This document shows positions 23,342 to 34,417 of a DNA stretch of 64,000 nucleotides, in pieces. A program made the translations under genes and the position numbers. Each line of letters opens with the position of its first letter. The first letter of the stretch is position 1. Under the pieces are notes generated by a model. The model had not been told where the DNA came from and did not search any database. It saw only the letters and a program-made list of their open reading frames with translations. The DNA is taken from contig CANMFP010000013.1 in NCBI GenBank assembly GCA_947497265.1, positions 1-64,000 of the forward strand, written 5' to 3'. The DNA is from an uncultured Isoptericola sp. (lineage in GTDB: Bacteria; Actinomycetota; Actinomycetes; Actinomycetales; Cellulomonadaceae).

Positions 23342-26300
23342 TCACCCGGCCTCCACCGCTTCGCGCAGCCTCTGGGAGATGACGGTCGTCACACCGTCGC
23401 CACGCATCGTGACGCCGTAGAGCGCGTCCGCGACCTCCATCGTGCGCTTCTGGTGCGTGATCACCACGAGCTGGGAGTCCTCCTGCAGCTCGCGGAAGAT
23501 CTCGAGCAGCCGCCCCAGGTTGACGTCGTCGAGCGCCGCCTCGACCTCGTCCATCACGTAGAAAGGGCTCGGGCGGGCCTTGAAGATCGACACGAGGAAC
23601 GCCACCGCCGTCAGCGACCGCTCCCCGCCGGAGAGCAGCGACAGCCGCTTGACCTTCTTGCCGGCCGGCCGTGCCTCCACCTCGATGCCCGTCGTGAGCA
23701 GGTCCCCGGGCTCGGTGAGGACCAGCCTGCCCTCGCCGCCGGGGAACAGCCGCGAGAAGACTCGCTCGAACTGGGCCGCGGTGTCCTGGTACGCCTCTGC
23801 GAAGACCTGTTGGACCCGCTCGTCGATCTCGGCCACGATCTGCAGCAGGTCCTCGCGGGACCCCTTGAGGTCCGCGAGCTGCTCGGTCAGGAACCGGTGA
23901 CGTTCCTCCAGCGCGGCGAACTCCTCGAGGGCCAGCGGGTTCACCGTGCCGATCCGCTTGAGCGCGCGCTCGGCCGTCGCGAGACGCTTCTCCTGCTCGG
24001 CGCGCACGTACGGCACGGGCTCCGGGTCCGGGTCGTCCTCGGCCGCGTCCGCCGGCCGCGGCACCGGGACGTCGCGGTGCGGGCCGAACTCCTCGACCAG
24101 CGCCTCCGGGTCGGTCCCGAGCTCCTCGACCGCCCGGGCGTGGAGCTGTTCGAGCCGGGCCACCTGCTGCGCGCGAGCGACCTCGTCGCGGTGCGCCACG
24201 TCGGTCAGGTCGCGCAGCTCGCCGGACAGCCGGTCCACGTCCGCGCGCACGGCGTCGACCTCGGCCCGCTGCTCCTCCCGCTCCGCCTCCGCGGCGGCGC
24301 GCTCGGCCGCGGCGCGTTCCGCCGAACGCGCGAGGACGTCGAGCGCCGTCGTGACGTCGGCCCGGACCCCGGCGGCGCGGTCGGCCTCGGCCGCCCGACG
24401 CCGGGCACGTGCCGCCGCCTGCTCCCGCGCGCGGCGTTCCTGCGCGGCGGCGCGCGCCAACCCCTGCGCGCGGCCCGAGACTGCCCGCGCACGCTCCTCG
24501 GCGGTGCGCAGGGTCAGCCGCGCCTCCGTCTCCGCCTGCCGTGCGGCGGCCGCGTCCCGCTGCGCCGTGTCCCGGGCCTCGGTCGCCGCGGCGATGTCCT
24601 CCTCGGACCGGGTCGGCTCCGCCTCGGCCACCTCCAGACGGTGGACCAGGTCGTCGAGCTCGGTGGCATCCTTGTCGCGACGCTCCGTCGCCTCCGCCAG
24701 CGCCGCCCGGTGACGCTCTGCCTCCGCCTGCGCACCGGTGCGTGCGGAACCCAGCGTGCCGAGCTGCTCCGCCACGGCCGCCATCGCCGCGTCCGACTCG
24801 TGCAACCGCTCCAGCGTCTCGTCGTGGCGGGCCTGTGCCGCCTCGAGCGTCGCCCGGGCGTCGACCTGCTCGTCGCGCGCCCGGTCGCCCCGCGCCACGG
24901 CGTCCTCCAGACCTGCCCGCGCCTCCTCCAGCGCGCTGGTCAGGTGCAGCACGCTCGGCGCCGCTGCCGAGCCGCCCGACGCGCGGGTCGCGGCGAGCAG
25001 GTCGCCGGCCCGGGTCACGGCCACGGCCTCCGGGTGCGCCGCCACCACGGCGCGCGCCTGCGCGAGATCCTCCACCACCACGACGGCCGCGAGCAGATGG
25101 CGCAGCGCAGCCGCCGCCGGTCCCGTGGCCGTCACGACGTCGACGCCTCGACGCGCGCCGTCCGGGAGTGGGACGTCCAGCGGCGCCGAGGTACCGCCGT
25201 CGGGCCCGCCCACCACCAGGCCGGCGCGTCCGGCGTCGTCGTCGCGCAGCAGGCGCAGCGCGTCGACAGCGGCCTCCAGGCTCTCCACCGCCACGGCGTC
25301 GGCCAAGGGCCCCAGGGCGGCCGCGACCGCTTCCTCGTAGCCGGTCTCGACACCGAGGAGCGAGGCCACCGAACCGAGGACGCCGGCCGGGTCCGCGGCG
25401 AGCAGCGCGCCCGCGCCGTCCTTCCGGTCGAGGCTGAGGCTCAGCGTCTCGACGCGCGCGGACCACGTCGCGCGGTCGGTCTCGGCGGCGGCGGCCTGCT
25501 CCTCGAGGCGTTCGACGGCGGAGCGCGCCCGGGTCAGCGCGGCGACGGCCTGCTCGTGGTCGGCGTCGAGGCCCTCCTCCCCGGCCTCGGCGCCCAGCAC
25601 GTCCCGCTCCAGCTCGGCGAAACGGTCCGCCGCCTCCTCCGCCCGGCGCTCCGCCTCCGCAAGCCCGGCCTGCACGCGCTCGATCTCGGCGTCGGCGGCC
25701 TCCACCCGGCTGCGCCGTGCGGCGACCTGCCCGGACAGCCGGGCCAGTCCTTCGCGCCGGTCGGCGGCCCCGCGCAGCAGGGTGGCGAGCTCCTTCTCGG
25801 CCGTCGCCGCAGCTTTCTCGGTGTCCGCCCGAGCGGTGACGGTGCCCTCGAGCGCCGTCCGGGTGATCTCCACCTCGCGCGCCAGCTCGGCCTCCGAGGC
25901 GCGGGCTCGCTCCGCCTGGGCCTCGAGCTCGTCGGGGTCCTGCCCGCGGTGCTCCGGCTCGGCGGTGCCGAGCAGCCGGACCCGTTCGTCGGCCAGTGAC
26001 GCCAGTCCTCGCAGCCGCTCCCGCACGGCACCGAGCCCGTGGAACGTGTCGGTGGCGCGGTGGGCGGCCTGCGCCGAGGCGGCCGCCGCGACCTCCAGCC
26101 GGGCCAGCCGCTGGCGGGCGACTCCCAGCGCGTCCTCCGCCGTCTGACGGCGCTGCGCCAGGGCCGCCTCGTCGGCACGCTCCTGCTCGAGCTGGGCGCC
26201 GAGCTGGGCGAGGTCGTCGGCGAGCAGCCGGGCGCGGGCGTCCCGCAGGTCGGCCTGCACCGTTCGCGCCTTGCGGGCCGCCTCCGCCTGGCGGCCCAGC

Positions 26301-26911
26301 GGGCCGAGCTGTCGGCGCAGCTCCGTGGTGAGGTCGGTGAGGCGGGCCAGGTTGCCGGCCATCGCCTCGAGCTTGCGCAGCGCCTTCTCCTTGCGCTTGC
26401 GGTGCTTGAGGACTCCCGCGGCCTCCTCGATGAATCCGCGCCGCTCCTCAGGGCTCGCGCGCAGCACCTGGTCGAGCTGTCCCTGGCCGACCACCACGTG
26501 CATCTCGCGGCCGATCCCCGAGTCGCTGAGCAGCTCCTGGATGTCCAGCAGGCGGCACGAGCTGCCGTTGATCGCGTACTCGGAGCCGCCGCTGCGGAAG
26601 AGCGTGCGGGAGATCGTCACCTCGGTGTAGTCGATGGGCAGCGCACCGTCGGTGTTGTCGATGGTGAGCGACACCTCTGCCCGGCCCAGCGGCGGGCGGC
26701 CCGCGGTGCCGGCGAAGATGACGTCCTCCATCTTGCCGCCGCGCAGCGACTTGGCGCCCTGCTCACCCATCACCCAGGACAAGGCGTCGACGACGTTCGA
26801 CTTCCCGGAGCCGTTGGGGCCGACGACGCACGTGATGCCGGGCTCGAGGCTCAGTGTCGTCGCCGAGGCGAACGACTTGAAGCCTCGGAGCGTCAGCGTC
26901 TTGAGGTGCAC
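23342..26911 (-). CDS. smc: Chromosome segregation protein SMC
   Basis: 1189 aa, the normal SMC length. The N-terminal head has GPNGSGKSNVVDALSWVMGE and the Q-loop; two long coiled coils enriched in Ala, Glu and Arg flank a hinge near residues 510-670 (VETGYEEAVAAALGPLADAV). The C-terminal head has the ABC signature LLSGGERSLTAVAFLVSIFK and Walker B FYVMDEVEAALDD. With ScpA/ScpB, SMC extrudes DNA loops from the origin. The coiled coils make this region rich in long open frames on other strands that are not genes. Confidence 0.97.
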   Translation of the reverse strand: MHLKTLTLRGFKSFASATTLSLEPGITCVVGPNGSGKSNVVDALSWVMGEQGAKSLRGGKMEDVIFAGTAGRPPLGRAEVSLTIDNTDGALPIDYTEVTISRTLFRSGGSEYAINGSSCRLLDIQELLSDSGIGREMHVVVGQGQLDQVLRASPEERRGFIEEAAGVLKHRKRKEKALRKLEAMAGNLARLTDLTTELRRQLGPLGRQAEAARKARTVQADLRDARARLLADDLAQLGAQLEQERADEAALAQRRQTAEDALGVARQRLARLEVAAAASAQAAHRATDTFHGLGAVRERLRGLASLADERVRLLGTAEPEHRGQDPDELEAQAERARASEAELAREVEITRTALEGTVTARADTEKAAATAEKELATLLRGAADRREGLARLSGQVAARRSRVEAADAEIERVQAGLAEAERRAEEAADRFAELERDVLGAEAGEEGLDADHEQAVAALTRARSAVERLEEQAAAAETDRATWSARVETLSLSLDRKDGAGALLAADPAGVLGSVASLLGVETGYEEAVAAALGPLADAVAVESLEAAVDALRLLRDDDAGRAGLVVGGPDGGTSAPLDVPLPDGARRGVDVVTATGPAAAALRHLLAAVVVVEDLAQARAVVAAHPEAVAVTRAGDLLAATRASGGSAAAPSVLHLTSALEEARAGLEDAVARGDRARDEQVDARATLEAAQARHDETLERLHESDAAMAAVAEQLGTLGSARTGAQAEAERHRAALAEATERRDKDATELDDLVHRLEVAEAEPTRSEEDIAAATEARDTAQRDAAAARQAETEARLTLRTAEERARAVSGRAQGLARAAAQERRAREQAAARARRRAAEADRAAGVRADVTTALDVLARSAERAAAERAAAEAEREEQRAEVDAVRADVDRLSGELRDLTDVAHRDEVARAQQVARLEQLHARAVEELGTDPEALVEEFGPHRDVPVPRPADAAEDDPDPEPVPYVRAEQEKRLATAERALKRIGTVNPLALEEFAALEERHRFLTEQLADLKGSREDLLQIVAEIDERVQQVFAEAYQDTAAQFERVFSRLFPGGEGRLVLTEPGDLLTTGIEVEARPAGKKVKRLSLLSGGERSLTAVAFLVSIFKARPSPFYVMDEVEAALDDVNLGRLLEIFRELQEDSQLVVITHQKRTMEVADALYGVTMRGDGVTTVISQRLREAVEAG

Positions 26912-26991
26912 GTGGCCGAGAGTATCCGTCGCACCCCGCGATCGGCCGCATCTGGCCCGGCGTCGCCCTGTTCCGGGCGCCGCGGAGACGA

Positions 26992-27027
26992 GACGTGCCG
27001 CCCTGGACGGATCCAGGACGGCACGTC
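26992..27027. terminator. Terminator between ndk and smc
   Basis: A stem of 9 bp (GACGTGCCG/CGGCACGTC), one C-A mismatch and 6 bp (CCTGGA/TCCAGG) with the tetraloop CGGA lies 21 bp after the ndk stop and 80 bp before the smc start. It should end the upstream DUF4233/ndk transcript. Confidence 0.7.
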
Positions 27028-27047
27028 GACCCTCATGATGCTCCTGA

Positions 27048-27488
27048 TCAGGCCCGGGGGAACCAGAGCGCGATCTCGCGCTCGGCGGACTCCGGCGAGT
27101 CCGAGCCGTGCACCAGGTTCTGCTGGACCTTCAGACCCCAGTCCCGGCCGAGGTCGCCCCGGATGGTGCCGGGGGCGGCGGCCGTCGGGTCGGTGGCACC
27201 GGCCAGCGAACGGAACCCGGCGATGACGCCCTGTCCCTCGGCCACCACCGCGAGGACGGGGCCGGAGAGCATGAACTCGACGAGCGGGGCGTAGAACGGT
27301 TTGCCCTCGTGCTCGGCGTAGTGCTGGGCGAGGAGCTCGGGGCTGGCGTTCTTCAGCTCGACGGCCGTGAGCGTGTAGCCCTTGGCCTCGATGCGCCGCA
27401 GGATCTCACCGGACAGGCCGCGGCGGACGCCGTCGGGCTTGACGAGGACGAGGGTGCGCTCGGGCGCGGGCGTGGTTGCTTCGGTCAT
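27048..27488 (-). CDS. ndk: Nucleoside-diphosphate kinase
   Basis: 146 aa from ATG 27488 (a GTG three codons upstream is possible). It begins [20 protein letters not shown]. Conserved motifs: K in [29 protein letters not shown], and the phospho-acceptor His in [17 protein letters not shown]. It balances NTP pools by a phospho-histidine ping-pong mechanism. The preceding gene on this strand encodes DUF4233, the usual partner in actinobacteria. Confidence 0.97.
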   Translation of the reverse strand: MTEATTPAPERTLVLVKPDGVRRGLSGEILRRIEAKGYTLTAVELKNASPELLAQHYAEHEGKPFYAPLVEFMLSGPVLAVVAEGQGVIAGFRSLAGATDPTAAAPGTIRGDLGRDWGLKVQQNLVHGSDSPESAEREIALWFPRA

Positions 27489-27589
27489 GGCCGTCACCCT
27501 ATCGGCCGCGTCCTGCGCCGCTCCAGCACGCAGTACCGGACAGGACGGCGCCGGAGCCGTCCGACATCACGTGCTCGCGACGCGGCTCG

Positions 27590-30428
<2,839 letters not shown>

Positions 30429-30430
30429 CG

Positions 30431-30476
30431 CTCAATAATGCATCCACTGCAACTTTGCATCAAGTGCAATATTGAG
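30431..30476. promoter_or_regulatory. 46-bp palindromic operator of the TetR gene
   Basis: The 46 bp are symmetric: outer arms CTCAATA/TATTGAG, inner TGCA blocks placed symmetrically, and the centre TGCAACTTTGCA. One embedded unit is TTGCATCAAGTGCAA (30455-30469). It is strikingly AT-rich for this genome and lies directly upstream of tetR (start 30428), where -35/-10 elements must be. Two TetR dimers could bind the two half-palindromes. Confidence 0.7.
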
Positions 30477-30485
30477 TGTTCCGCC

Positions 30486-31256
30486 TCACAGCTCGCCGAA
30501 CCCGCCCTGCACCAGGCCGACGACGACGGCGACCGCCGCCTCCGCCTCAGGGCCCCGCGCGGTGATCGTCACCACGTCGCCCGCCGACGTCCCCAGGGAC
30601 ATGAGCTGCAGCACGCTGGTCGCGTCGGCGCCGTCGATGGTGACGGGCACGCCCAGGTCGGCGACGGCCCGGGCGACGACCGCGGCCGGGCGGGCGTGCA
30701 GACCGAGCGGGTTGCGCACCGGCACGGTGGCGGTCACCTCGTCGGCACCGCCCGACGACGACGGGCCCGGTAGCGGGATCGCCTCGCCCGAGGCGCGCGT
30801 CCGCACCACGGCCGGGCTGTCCGCGGTGCCCGCGCCGGGAGCCTCGACCAGCTGCAGCACAGGCTCCGGACCGATGGACAGCACCGCCGCCCGGGCGGAC
30901 TCGGCGACAGCGTCCAGGCCGGCACCCTGCTGGGCCGTCACGGCCGCCGCGACAGCACCCTCGACGAACGGTGCGGAGACGAGCCGCACCCGGGACGGCA
31001 GCTCCGGGTCCAGCTCCAGCGCGGACTCGACCGTCAGGACGGCGGACCCGAGGTCGGCCAGCACGACGACGTCGTCCACCACTCTCAGCGCCGCGGACAG
31101 CGCGTCCTGGACCCGCGTCAGCGACGTGCCCAGCCCGCCGTCGGGATCCCCGGCCGCGCACCGCAGCTCGACGTCCGGCGCCATCTGCCGGGCGAGCTCG
31201 GCCGTGCCGTCGGCGAGCATCACCGAGTGAGCCACCAGAACCAGTCCGACACTCAC
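30486..31256 (-). CDS. dhaM: DhaM: PTS EIIA-DhaM domain fused to HPr
   Basis: 256 aa. The N-terminal EIIA(Dha) domain begins VGLVLVAHSVMLADGTAELA with phospho-His10. An alanine-rich linker leads to an HPr domain at ~175-256 with NPLGLHARPAAVVARA (phospho-His) and LMSLGTSAGDVVTI. It passes phosphate from PEP via EI and HPr to ADP bound on DhaL, so DHA is phosphorylated at the expense of PEP. The E. coli enzyme has an additional EI-like domain that is absent here. Last gene of dhaK-dhaL-dhaM. Confidence 0.9.
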   Translation of the reverse strand: MSVGLVLVAHSVMLADGTAELARQMAPDVELRCAAGDPDGGLGTSLTRVQDALSAALRVVDDVVVLADLGSAVLTVESALELDPELPSRVRLVSAPFVEGAVAAAVTAQQGAGLDAVAESARAAVLSIGPEPVLQLVEAPGAGTADSPAVVRTRASGEAIPLPGPSSSGGADEVTATVPVRNPLGLHARPAAVVARAVADLGVPVTIDGADATSVLQLMSLGTSAGDVVTITARGPEAEAAVAVVVGLVQGGFGEL

Positions 31257-31900
31257 GCGTCGCGTCCCTCCGCGGCGGTCACGGCGGCCGCGAGGATGAT
31301 CGCCGACGAGCGGGCGCCAGGATCCTGCGTGCCCGCGCTGCGCTCGGCCAGGTAGGAGGCCCGCCCCTTGGTCGCCACGAGCGGGACGGTCGCCTCGGCT
31401 CCGGCGGCGGCAGCCTCGGCCGCCGCACGCAGCACGTCGGCCACGTCCTCGGCGTCCTCCGCCCGCTCGGCGGCCTCGGCCGCCGGCTGCCAGGCGTCGA
31501 CCATCGTCTTCTCCCCCACGGAGGCGTGGCCGCGTGCCACGATCCCCTCGACAGCGGCCTCCATCATCGACACCACACCGCTCGCGGACAGGTCCGGGCG
31601 GTCGGTCACCTTGGAGGCGCGCAGCAGGGCGGTGCCGTACAGCGGCCCGGCGGCGCCACCCACCGTGGACATCAGGGTGGTGGCGGCGAGGCGCAGCACC
31701 TGCCCGACCGTCTCCCGCGGAGGGAGAGCAGGATCGTCCAGGCGCTCGACGACGGCGCTCAGCCCTCGATCCATGTTGACCCCGTGGTCCCCGTCACCCA
31801 CCCGGCGGTCGAGCTCGGTCAGCTCGTCCCGCGCGGCACGGACATCCGTGGCAGCGGTCTGCATCCAACGTTCGGCCCAGGCGACATCCAGCACGGTCAC
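31253..31900 (-). CDS. dhaL: Dihydroxyacetone kinase subunit DhaL
   Basis: 215 aa from GTG 31900, overlapping the dhaK stop (GTGA). The ADP/Mg-binding signature is ELDRRVGDGDHGVNMDRGLS; further conserved are TTLMSTVGGAAGPLYGTALL and GEKTMVDAWQPA. DhaL carries tightly bound ADP that is rephosphorylated by DhaM and transfers phosphate to DHA held by DhaK. Its stop overlaps the dhaM start. Confidence 0.93.
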   Translation of the reverse strand: MTVLDVAWAERWMQTAATDVRAARDELTELDRRVGDGDHGVNMDRGLSAVVERLDDPALPPRETVGQVLRLAATTLMSTVGGAAGPLYGTALLRASKVTDRPDLSASGVVSMMEAAVEGIVARGHASVGEKTMVDAWQPAAEAAERAEDAEDVADVLRAAAEAAAAGAEATVPLVATKGRASYLAERSAGTQDPGARSSAIILAAAVTAAEGRDA

Positions 31901-32892
31901 CACCGTAGCGCCGGTGTGCGCACCGGAGCGTCCCACAGCTCGGTCAGCTCGGCGTCGAGCCGCAGCACCGTGACCGAGGCACCCTGCATCTCCAAGGACG
32001 TCACGAGGCTGCCGACCAGGGACCGCGTCACCTCGACGCCGCGCTCGGCGAGCATCTCCCGTGCCCGGCCGTACACGACGTAGAGCTCGCTCAGCGGCGT
32101 GCCCCCCATCCCGTTGACGAACAGCAGGACCTGCTCCCCCGCCGTCAGACCCAGGTCCTCCACGACCGGTTCCAGGAGCCGCTGCGTGATGTCGTGCGCG
32201 CCCGAGGCTGTGACGCGGTGCCGGCCCGGCTCGCCGTGGATCCCGATGCCGATCTCGACCTCGTCGTCGGCCAGCTCGAAGCCGGGGCGCCCCACGTGGG
32301 GCACCGTGCAGGCGGTCAGCGCGACACCCATGGACCGCACGCCGGCAGCGACCCGCTCGGCCAGGGCTCGCACCGTCGCCAGGTCGTCGCCGCGGGCGGC
32401 GGCCGCACCGGCGATCTTCTCGACCGCGACCGTCCCGGCGACGCCTCGTCGGCCGGCCGTGAACAGCGAGTCCTCGACCGCGACGTCGTCGTTGACGAGG
32501 ACGCTGGCGACCTCGATCCCCTCCGCCTCGACCAGCTCGACCCCGGTCTCGAAGTTGAGCACGTCGCCCGTGTAGTTCTTGACCACCGCCAGCACGCCCG
32601 CGCCGCCGTCGGCCGCCTGGAGGGCGGCGGACACCTGGTCCGGCGTCGGGGACGTGAAGACCGCGCCCGGCACGGCCGCGTCGAGCATGCCGGGACCGAC
32701 GAACCCCGCGTGCAGCGGCTCGTGGCCGGAGCCCCCGCCGCTCACGACGGCCACGCGGCCCGGCGGGGTACCGCCGGCTCGCAGCACGAACGTGGGGTCG
32801 AACCGCACCTCGACGGCGTCGGCGTGCGCCAGGGCGAACCCTCGCAGCGAGTCGTCGACGGCCTGCGCCGGATCGTCCAGCAGCTTCTTCAT
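31897..32892 (-). CDS. dhaK: Dihydroxyacetone kinase subunit DhaK
   Basis: 331 aa from ATG 32892, 6 nt after GGGAGG; the GTG just upstream lies too close to that SD. The substrate-binding signature SGGGSGHEPLHAGFVGPGML and the covalent His in EIGIGIHGEPG are present. DHA binds this His as a hemiaminal before phosphorylation. First gene of the PEP-dependent DHA kinase operon, which feeds glycerol/DHA carbon into glycolysis as DHAP. The ~100-bp gap to folC carries a possible promoter but none that I can define. Confidence 0.95.
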   Translation of the reverse strand: MKKLLDDPAQAVDDSLRGFALAHADAVEVRFDPTFVLRAGGTPPGRVAVVSGGGSGHEPLHAGFVGPGMLDAAVPGAVFTSPTPDQVSAALQAADGGAGVLAVVKNYTGDVLNFETGVELVEAEGIEVASVLVNDDVAVEDSLFTAGRRGVAGTVAVEKIAGAAAARGDDLATVRALAERVAAGVRSMGVALTACTVPHVGRPGFELADDEVEIGIGIHGEPGRHRVTASGAHDITQRLLEPVVEDLGLTAGEQVLLFVNGMGGTPLSELYVVYGRAREMLAERGVEVTRSLVGSLVTSLEMQGASVTVLRLDAELTELWDAPVRTPALRW

Positions 32893-32989
32893 CACGGGCC
32901 TCCCGGGGATCGTCCCTGTGACCCATACAACACCCGCCGGCGGGCGCGCGCAGAATCGGACGCTATGCGTAGTACCGGCTCCCGGCGCC

Positions 32990-34417
32990 TCAGCCCTTGC
33001 CGAGCAGGGTGCGCGCGTCCGCCACCGTGATCACGGACCCCGTCACGATCACCCCGGTCCCCGTGCCGACCCCCACGACGTCGTCCGCCTCCGCCAGGTC
33101 GGTCGCCACCTGCAGCGCGGCGTCGAGCCGCTCGGACGTGTGCACCCGGTCCTCGCCGAAGATCTCGCGGGCGACCTCCGCCACCGCGAACGGGTCGGCA
33201 GAACGCTCGGAGGAGTTGCGCGTCAGTACCACGTGCGACAGGGCGGGCTCCAGCGTGGCCAGCAGGCCCTCGGCGTCCTTGTCGGCCATCACCCCGACCA
33301 CCCCGACCACGGCCCGCAGGCTGAACGACTCGTCCAGCGCCGCGACCAGGGCCTCGGCACCGTGCGGGTTGTGCGCGGCGTCGACCAGCACCGTGGGGCT
33401 CGAGCGCAGCAGCTCGAGGCGACCGGGCACCGAGACGTCGGCGAACGCCGTCTCCACGACGCCGCCGTCCAGCGCCCGCCCACCGAGCATCTGCTCGACG
33501 GCGGTCAGGGCGAGCAGGGCGTTGTGCGCCTGGTGCGCGCCGTGCAGCGGCACGAACACGTCCGTGTAGGTCGCCAGCGGCGTGCGCAGCGCGACGAGCT
33601 GCCCGCCGACGGCGATGTGGCGCGCGGCCACGTCGAGGTCGACGCCCTCGCGCAGCAGGCGGGCCTGGACGTCGGCGGCTCGCTCGGCGAGCACCTCGTC
33701 GACCTCGGGCCGCTGCTCGGCCGCGACGGCCGTAGCCCCCTGCTTGATGATCCCCGACTTCACCTCGGCGATCTCGGCGGGCGTCGACCCGAGCCACTTC
33801 TCGTGGTCGATGCTGATCGGGGTGATCACCGCGACCTCCGCGTCGACGGTGTTGGTGGTGTCCCACGTGCCGCCCATGCCCACCTCGAGCACCGCGACGT
33901 CGACCGGGGCGTCGGCGAACGCCGCGAACGCCAGCCCGGTGAGCACCTCGAAGAAGTTCAGCCGCGACTGGCCGGACTCCTCGAGCTCGGCGTCCACCAC
34001 CTGCACGTAGGGGAAGACGTCCTCCCAGACCTCCACGAACCGCGCCGCGCTCAACGGCTCGCCGTCGACCTGGATGCGCTCGGTGACGCTGCTCAGGTGC
34101 GGCGACGTGAACAGGCCCGTGCGCAGCCCGTGCTCGCGCACCAGCCGCTCCGCCATCCGCGCCGTCGACGACTTGCCGTTGGTGCCCGTCAGGTGGATCG
34201 CCCGGAACGAGCGCTGCGGGTCGCCCAGGAGCTCCAGCAGCCGGGCGACGCGGTCGATGGTCGGCGACACGTCGTGCTCCGGGGCGCGGGAGACGATGTG
34301 CGTGTAGACGCGCTCGAGGTCCTCGCGCGCGGCGGCGTCCTCGGCGGCGGCCCGGGCCGCCTTGCGCTCCGCCGCCTTGGCCTTCTTCGCATCGTTCGTA
34401 CGGGCGCGGTCGCTCAT
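32990..34417 (-). CDS. folC: Folylpolyglutamate synthase / dihydrofolate synthase
   Basis: 475 aa from ATG 34417, which overlaps the ileS stop (ATGA). After a charged, Ala/Lys-rich N-terminus the Mur-ligase-type P-loop [16 protein letters not shown] appears, then [20 protein letters not shown], the [12 protein letters not shown] motif and [20 protein letters not shown]. FolC adds glutamate to folates and, in many bacteria, makes dihydrofolate from dihydropteroate. ileS-folC-DUF4233-ndk is the usual order, broken here after folC. Confidence 0.95.
   Translation of the reverse strand: MSDRARTNDAKKAKAAERKAARAAAEDAAAREDLERVYTHIVSRAPEHDVSPTIDRVARLLELLGDPQRSFRAIHLTGTNGKSSTARMAERLVREHGLRTGLFTSPHLSSVTERIQVDGEPLSAARFVEVWEDVFPYVQVVDAELEESGQSRLNFFEVLTGLAFAAFADAPVDVAVLEVGMGGTWDTTNTVDAEVAVITPISIDHEKWLGSTPAEIAEVKSGIIKQGATAVAAEQRPEVDEVLAERAADVQARLLREGVDLDVAARHIAVGGQLVALRTPLATYTDVFVPLHGAHQAHNALLALTAVEQMLGGRALDGGVVETAFADVSVPGRLELLRSSPTVLVDAAHNPHGAEALVAALDESFSLRAVVGVVGVMADKDAEGLLATLEPALSHVVLTRNSSERSADPFAVAEVAREIFGEDRVHTSERLDAALQVATDLAEADDVVGVGTGTGVIVTGSVITVADARTLLGKG

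Noticed and set aside
22995-25466. A long Gly/Arg-rich frame overlapping the SMC coiled coil
   Set aside because: Only its last 114 codons (a TM protein after the smc stop) are plausible; the rest is an out-of-frame shadow of smc.
32933-32944. CCCGCCGGCGGG palindrome between folC and dhaK as terminator or operator
   Set aside because: Too short and of a composition that occurs by chance in this genome; no flanking T-run or conserved context.
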